From WHTG01 sp035540515 (GTDB lineage Bacteria; Actinomycetota; Nitriliruptoria; Euzebyales; Egibacteraceae): DNA of 9,589 nt. This document shows positions 7,403-9,589 of this stretch, piece by piece. Numbering within the stretch: the stretch's first letter is position 1; every line of letters starts with the position of its first letter. The notes beneath the pieces were generated by a model. The model did not search any database. It saw nothing but the letters and a program-made list of their open reading frames with translations, and had not been told where the DNA came from. Where the stretch lies: positions 1 through 9,589 of the forward strand of contig DATLGM010000155.1 of NCBI GenBank assembly GCA_035540515.1, given 5' to 3'. A program made the position numbers and the translations under genes.

Positions 7403-7420
7403 CGTTCAATCGCATGAACG
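7403..7420. promoter_or_regulatory. Dyad site 4, CGTTCA-N6-TGAACG, proximal to the TasA-like gene promoter
   Basis: CGTTCA-ATCGCA-TGAACG ends 44 nt before TACCGT (7465), within one base of the spacing at sites 1 and 2. Two sites before this gene versus one before each regulator gene suggests stronger or cooperative control of the structural gene. Confidence 0.75.
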
Positions 7421-7464
7421 ATGTAATGACTCATTGCAGTCATGTGCCTGCAGAGTGATGCCAA

Positions 7465-7470
7465 TACCGT
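7465..7470 (+). promoter_or_regulatory. Predicted -10 of the TasA-like gene / SipW cluster
   Basis: TACCGT is a moderate TAnnnT match, chosen mainly because it sits at the same distance from dyad site 4 as the other two -10 candidates do from theirs. No -35 match at normal spacing. The start point near 7477 gives a leader of about 155 nt. Confidence 0.4.
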
Positions 7471-7494
7471 GCCGTCATCAACGAACAGCACGTG

Positions 7495-7578
7495 GCTTTG
7501 CGGGCAATCAAAGCAACGGAACGGCTAGCACTTTCGAGTGGCTCGCGTTCACGACGGGATTCCGTCAGCAGCTCTGAC
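7495..7578 (+). ncRNA. Structured 5' leader of the TasA-like gene (possible cis-regulatory RNA)
   Basis: Consecutive hairpins: GCTTTG-N8-CAAAGC (7495-7514); a stem with a TTCG loop, AGCACT/AGTGGCT with one bulged base (7527-7543); GACGG-GATT-CCGTC (7553-7566); and an alternative GTCAG-CAGCT-CTGAC (7564-7578), which shares bases 7564-7566 with the previous stem, so the two exclude each other. The string CAAAGCAACGG (7509-7519) recalls the conserved CAAAGCCACGG-like core of class I c-di-GMP (GEMM) riboswitches, but the rest of that fold is not evident, so no class is assigned. Confidence 0.3.
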
Positions 7579-7631
7579 TTGCGAAGCGGCGGGCAGCGGA
7601 CAACAGACAAACAACCCTGAGGGGGATTGCA

Positions 7632-8297
7632 ATGAACCGGAAGAAGATCTTTGGCTCCATCGCCGCGATGGTCGCCGTTCTCGCCCTCGTCGCCGGCGGC
7701 ACGTTCGCCGCGTGGTCGGACTTCGACGAGTACAGCAACAGCGCGGGTGCCGAGCACCTCACGCTCGACACGAATGCGAACTCCGGCGTCATCGGCTTCT
7801 CGCAGACGGCTATGGCACCCGGCGTCAACCGTGAGTTCGACTTCGTCGTGGCGAGCCGCGACGGTCAGGTCGTCCCCGCGGCTGACCTGACGATCAAGCT
7901 GCAGAAGTTGCTGGGCACCGAGGACGGCTGCAAGGGCAACTCCGAGGTGCTGGACGACGGCGGGGAGTGCAACACGCCCGGCACCGGCAACAACAAGGGG
8001 AACTTCATCCACGACGCGCGGATCACCGTCAACGCTTCGGCGCCGATCGCGAACATTGCGAGCGTGGCCAACCCCTGCAACTCATCCGCGTACCCGCGCG
8101 GCGGCCGGGTGTCGAGCCGTTCTCTGAAGTCCTTCGAGAGCCTCAATGAGGTCAACCTGCTTCCTGCAGGCGTCAAGCTCGCCCCCGGCGAGGGCATCTG
8201 TGTCGCCATGGGGTTGGAGCTGCCCGCGACGGCCAACAACGCGTCACAGGGTGACAGCGCCACCTGGGAGTTCCGTTACGACCTGACGCAGTCGTAG
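7632..8297 (+). CDS. TasA/camelysin-like secreted protein with SipW-type signal peptide, 221 aa
   Basis: Probable extracellular structural (fibre or matrix) protein exported by Sec and processed by the SipW peptidase encoded next. A short basic n-region (MNRKK) and hydrophobic core (6-23) lead into GGTFAAWSDFDEYSNSAGA, the hallmark of SipW-dependent signal peptides (compare the TasA/CalY pattern T-[YF]-A-x-[FW]-x-D); cleavage is likely after Ala26. The mature part, about 195 residues, is rich in small polar residues and has four cysteines (100, 113, 149, 190), possibly two disulfides. It ends PGEGICVAMGLELPATANNASQ ... WEFRYDL, a pattern I associate with actinobacterial TasA-family proteins. 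The strong Shine-Dalgarno GAGGGGGA (7619-7626) supports the start and high expression. It is preceded by two dyads and followed by a strong hairpin. Amyloid formation is known for Bacillus TasA but is not shown by sequence here. Confidence 0.88.
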   Translation: MNRKKIFGSIAAMVAVLALVAGGTFAAWSDFDEYSNSAGAEHLTLDTNANSGVIGFSQTAMAPGVNREFDFVVASRDGQVVPAADLTIKLQKLLGTEDGCKGNSEVLDDGGECNTPGTGNNKGNFIHDARITVNASAPIANIASVANPCNSSAYPRGGRVSSRSLKSFESLNEVNLLPAGVKLAPGEGICVAMGLELPATANNASQGDSATWEFRYDLTQS

Positions 8298-8305
8298 GAC
8301 CGCCG

Positions 8306-8337
8306 TCGGGGGAACCGGCACTGGCCGGTTCCCCCGA
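8306..8337 (+). terminator. Perfect 14-bp intercistronic hairpin between the TasA-like gene and sipW
   Basis: TCGGGGGAACCGGC (8306-8319), loop ACTG, then its exact complement (8324-8337). It starts 8 nt after the stop codon and ends 21 nt before the sipW start. There is no U-tract, so it would be an I-shaped actinobacterial terminator, probably partial, or a 3' stabiliser of the upstream message. Either would give more structural protein than peptidase from one promoter. Confidence 0.8.
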
Positions 8338-8358
8338 TCCACGTCAACTGGGGGTTCG

Positions 8359-8931
8359 ATGTTCACGACAGTGCTCCGACTGGCCGGACGGGGCCTCGCC
8401 TCGGCCGCGGTTCTCACCGCCACGTTGGCGGTGGTGGTGGTGCTGGTCCTCCCGCGCCTCACTGGGGGTGCGGTGCTCACCGTGCTGTCGGGCAGCATGA
8501 CTCCCACGATCCCCGTCGGGTCCCTGGTCCTGGTCGAGCCGACCGCTCCCGAGACCATTCGGACCGGTGACGTCATCACGTTCCAGACCGCCCCTGGTGT
8601 GGCGGAATACGTCACGCACCGAGTGGTGCGCGTCCAGCACAACACGACCCCAAAGACATTCGTCACCAAAGGCGACGCGAACAAGGGCGAGGATCTGGAA
8701 CCAGTCCCGTTTGGGGCCGTCCGCGGCAAGGTCCGCTACCACCTCCCCCACGCCGGCACCGCCGCACAGCTGGTGAAGACCCCCGCGGGGATGCTTGCCG
8801 TGGGTGGCGCCTTCGCGCTGTACGTACTGGCGCTACTGCTCCGCACCGTGCTCACGGAGATCCGCAAGGGCTCCACGCCGCGCAACGACGGGGTGCCGTC
8901 CTCGCTCGACGTTCCCGCGAGTGTGAAGTGA
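8359..8931 (+). CDS. sipW: Signal peptidase I, SipW/ER type, 190 aa
   Basis: Membrane serine protease that removes the special signal peptides of TasA/camelysin-like proteins. N-terminal TM about 13-33; catalytic Ser46 in VLSGSMTPTIPVGS; His87 in YVTHRVV in place of the lysine of ordinary bacterial type I peptidases, which marks the ER/SipW class; acidic residues Asp106 (TKGDAN) and Asp112 fit the third conserved region. A second TM (about 145-167) and a short basic, Pro/Ser-rich tail follow. Length matches the class. The ATG at 8359 has a G-run (8350-8354) as a modest Shine-Dalgarno. The gene lies between two genes whose products carry SipW-type cleavage motifs, so these are its likely substrates. 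Expression probably depends on read-through of the upstream hairpin. Confidence 0.93.
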   Translation: MFTTVLRLAGRGLASAAVLTATLAVVVVLVLPRLTGGAVLTVLSGSMTPTIPVGSLVLVEPTAPETIRTGDVITFQTAPGVAEYVTHRVVRVQHNTTPKTFVTKGDANKGEDLEPVPFGAVRGKVRYHLPHAGTAAQLVKTPAGMLAVGGAFALYVLALLLRTVLTEIRKGSTPRNDGVPSSLDVPASVK

Positions 8932-8936
8932 CCCCG

Positions 8937-9589
8937 ATGACCCCGTCGCTGAACCCGATCTATCAGCGGGCGGGCGTCCCGGTGGCCACGGCCCCCTCTG
9001 CAGACCTGGTGACCTCGGTGCTGGATGAGACGGAGAAGACCGTCAGTCGCCTGCAACGTACGGCGGGGGTAGCCATCCGGCAGCTTGCGGTGGTTGCGTT
9101 TGCCGCCGTGATCGCGTTCGGGGGTGCCTCGACGGTCGGGACGACCTATGGCGCGTGGAGCGACTTCGACACGACCGGCAACAGCGCCGGTGCCGGCGTC
9201 TGGACCATTGACGTCGTGATCGACGTCGTGAACACGATCAACCCGGACTCCGGCGGACTCACACAGGTGAAGATCTTCGGTTCGGACACCTTCGATCCCG
9301 CAACGATCGACATGGGGACTGTCTGCTTCGGGTCGGCCACAGACCCCGCAGCTCGGTCGTGCAACGTCGTGTCAGTCAACAAGAGCGGTCCCGGCGCCCT
9401 CACGATCATGGTGCACTTCACCACCAACCAGACCGGGATCCTGGCCGGGGACACGCACGCGGTGCTGACTGGGAAGACCTACGACGGCATGAACGTCTTC
9501 GGCATCGACGAGATCAAGACCGCGCCGGCGGCCAAGTCCACCCCGACCGCCACGAGGTCCACGGCGCCCACCGCCACGCTGGCCGAGCA
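8937..9589 (+). CDS. Second SipW-dependent secreted protein with Thr/Pro-rich tail, 3' end cut by window
   Basis: This frame stays open from ATG 8937 to the window end (217 codons). Residues 1-48 are a long, polar N-terminal stretch; a hydrophobic segment (about 50-68) leads into TTYGAWSDFDTTGNSAGAG, nearly the same SipW signature as in the 7632 gene, with predicted cleavage before Ala73. Residues about 88-194 resemble a secreted beta-rich domain with the pattern INP.S.G...V.I.GS..FD..T.D..TV.FG and a C-terminal HFTTNQTGI..GDT.A.LTGKTYDG; I know this pattern from other exported bacterial proteins, without a firm function. It lacks the Asp-rich insert often seen mid-domain. Cys130 and Cys142 may form a disulfide. 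From about residue 195 the chain is Thr/Pro/Ala-rich, like a wall-spanning linker. It begins 5 nt after the sipW stop, so it is in the same operon. GTG 9009 or 9018 are alternative starts that would shorten the n-region. Confidence 0.8.
   Translation, partial: MTPSLNPIYQRAGVPVATAPSADLVTSVLDETEKTVSRLQRTAGVAIRQLAVVAFAAVIAFGGASTVGTTYGAWSDFDTTGNSAGAGVWTIDVVIDVVNTINPDSGGLTQVKIFGSDTFDPATIDMGTVCFGSATDPAARSCNVVSVNKSGPGALTIMVHFTTNQTGILAGDTHAVLTGKTYDGMNVFGIDEIKTAPAAKSTPTATRSTAPTATLAE

Larger units (their letters stand above)
7307..7631. other. Regulatory region and long leader of the TasA-like gene
   Basis: No credible gene lies here. From left to right: dyad site 3 (7327-7344), an AT-richer patch (7373-7390) with no clear -10, dyad site 4 (7403-7420), a -10 candidate (7465-7470), and about 155 nt of leader with several hairpins, ending in the Shine-Dalgarno GAGGGGGA at 7619-7626. 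A lone CGTTCA half-site lies at 7546-7551. Confidence 0.65.

Noticed and set aside
7546..7551. Fifth CGTTCA site before the TasA-like gene
   Set aside because: Only one half-site; the expected right arm after 6 bp reads GATTCC, not TGAACG.
1..9589. tRNA, rRNA, CRISPR array, transposase or attachment sites
   Set aside because: No cloverleaf, rRNA motif, regularly spaced repeat, transposase motif or terminal inverted repeat seen.

Overview
The window is GC-rich, densely coded DNA with Shine-Dalgarno sites and protein families that point to a high-GC Actinomycetota. The actinobacterial SipW/TasA-type export genes and the 686-residue FadB fit a deep-branching lineage, but I cannot place it more closely from sequence alone.

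Layout: (1) On the minus strand, 1-1921, is the N-terminal 640 codons of a membrane-anchored CHASE-PAS-GGDEF diguanylate cyclase. It runs off the left edge, and its last visible residues look like the linker into an EAL domain. (2) Divergent from it, 2027-5265, is a fatty-acid beta-oxidation operon: a thiolase (fadA) overlapping by one base a fused enoyl-CoA hydratase/3-hydroxyacyl-CoA dehydrogenase (fadB). A perfect 16-bp palindrome sits inside the predicted fad promoter, between the divergent genes. (3) 5419-7277 holds a polytopic histidine-kinase-like protein that keeps its phospho-acceptor His but lacks the ATPase domain, and then a NarL/LuxR-type response regulator. (4) From 7632 to the right edge is a SipW export cluster: a TasA/camelysin-like secreted protein, the SipW signal peptidase, and a second SipW-type substrate with a globular domain and a Thr/Pro-rich tail, cut by the window end.

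The most striking signal is an exact 18-bp dyad, CGTTCA-N6-TGAACG, found four times and only in non-coding DNA: once before the kinase, once before the regulator and twice before the TasA-like gene. For three of the four, a TAnnnT -10 hexamer lies 44-45 nt after the dyad. This suggests one activator, most simply the encoded NarL-type regulator, controlling its own two-component pair and the surface-protein operon through a uniform promoter architecture. The TasA-like gene also has a long structured leader, and a perfect 14-bp hairpin separates it from sipW, probably to set a high substrate to low peptidase ratio. The proposed picture is a small self-regulated surface-fibre module beside an unrelated lipid-catabolism operon and a c-di-GMP enzyme.
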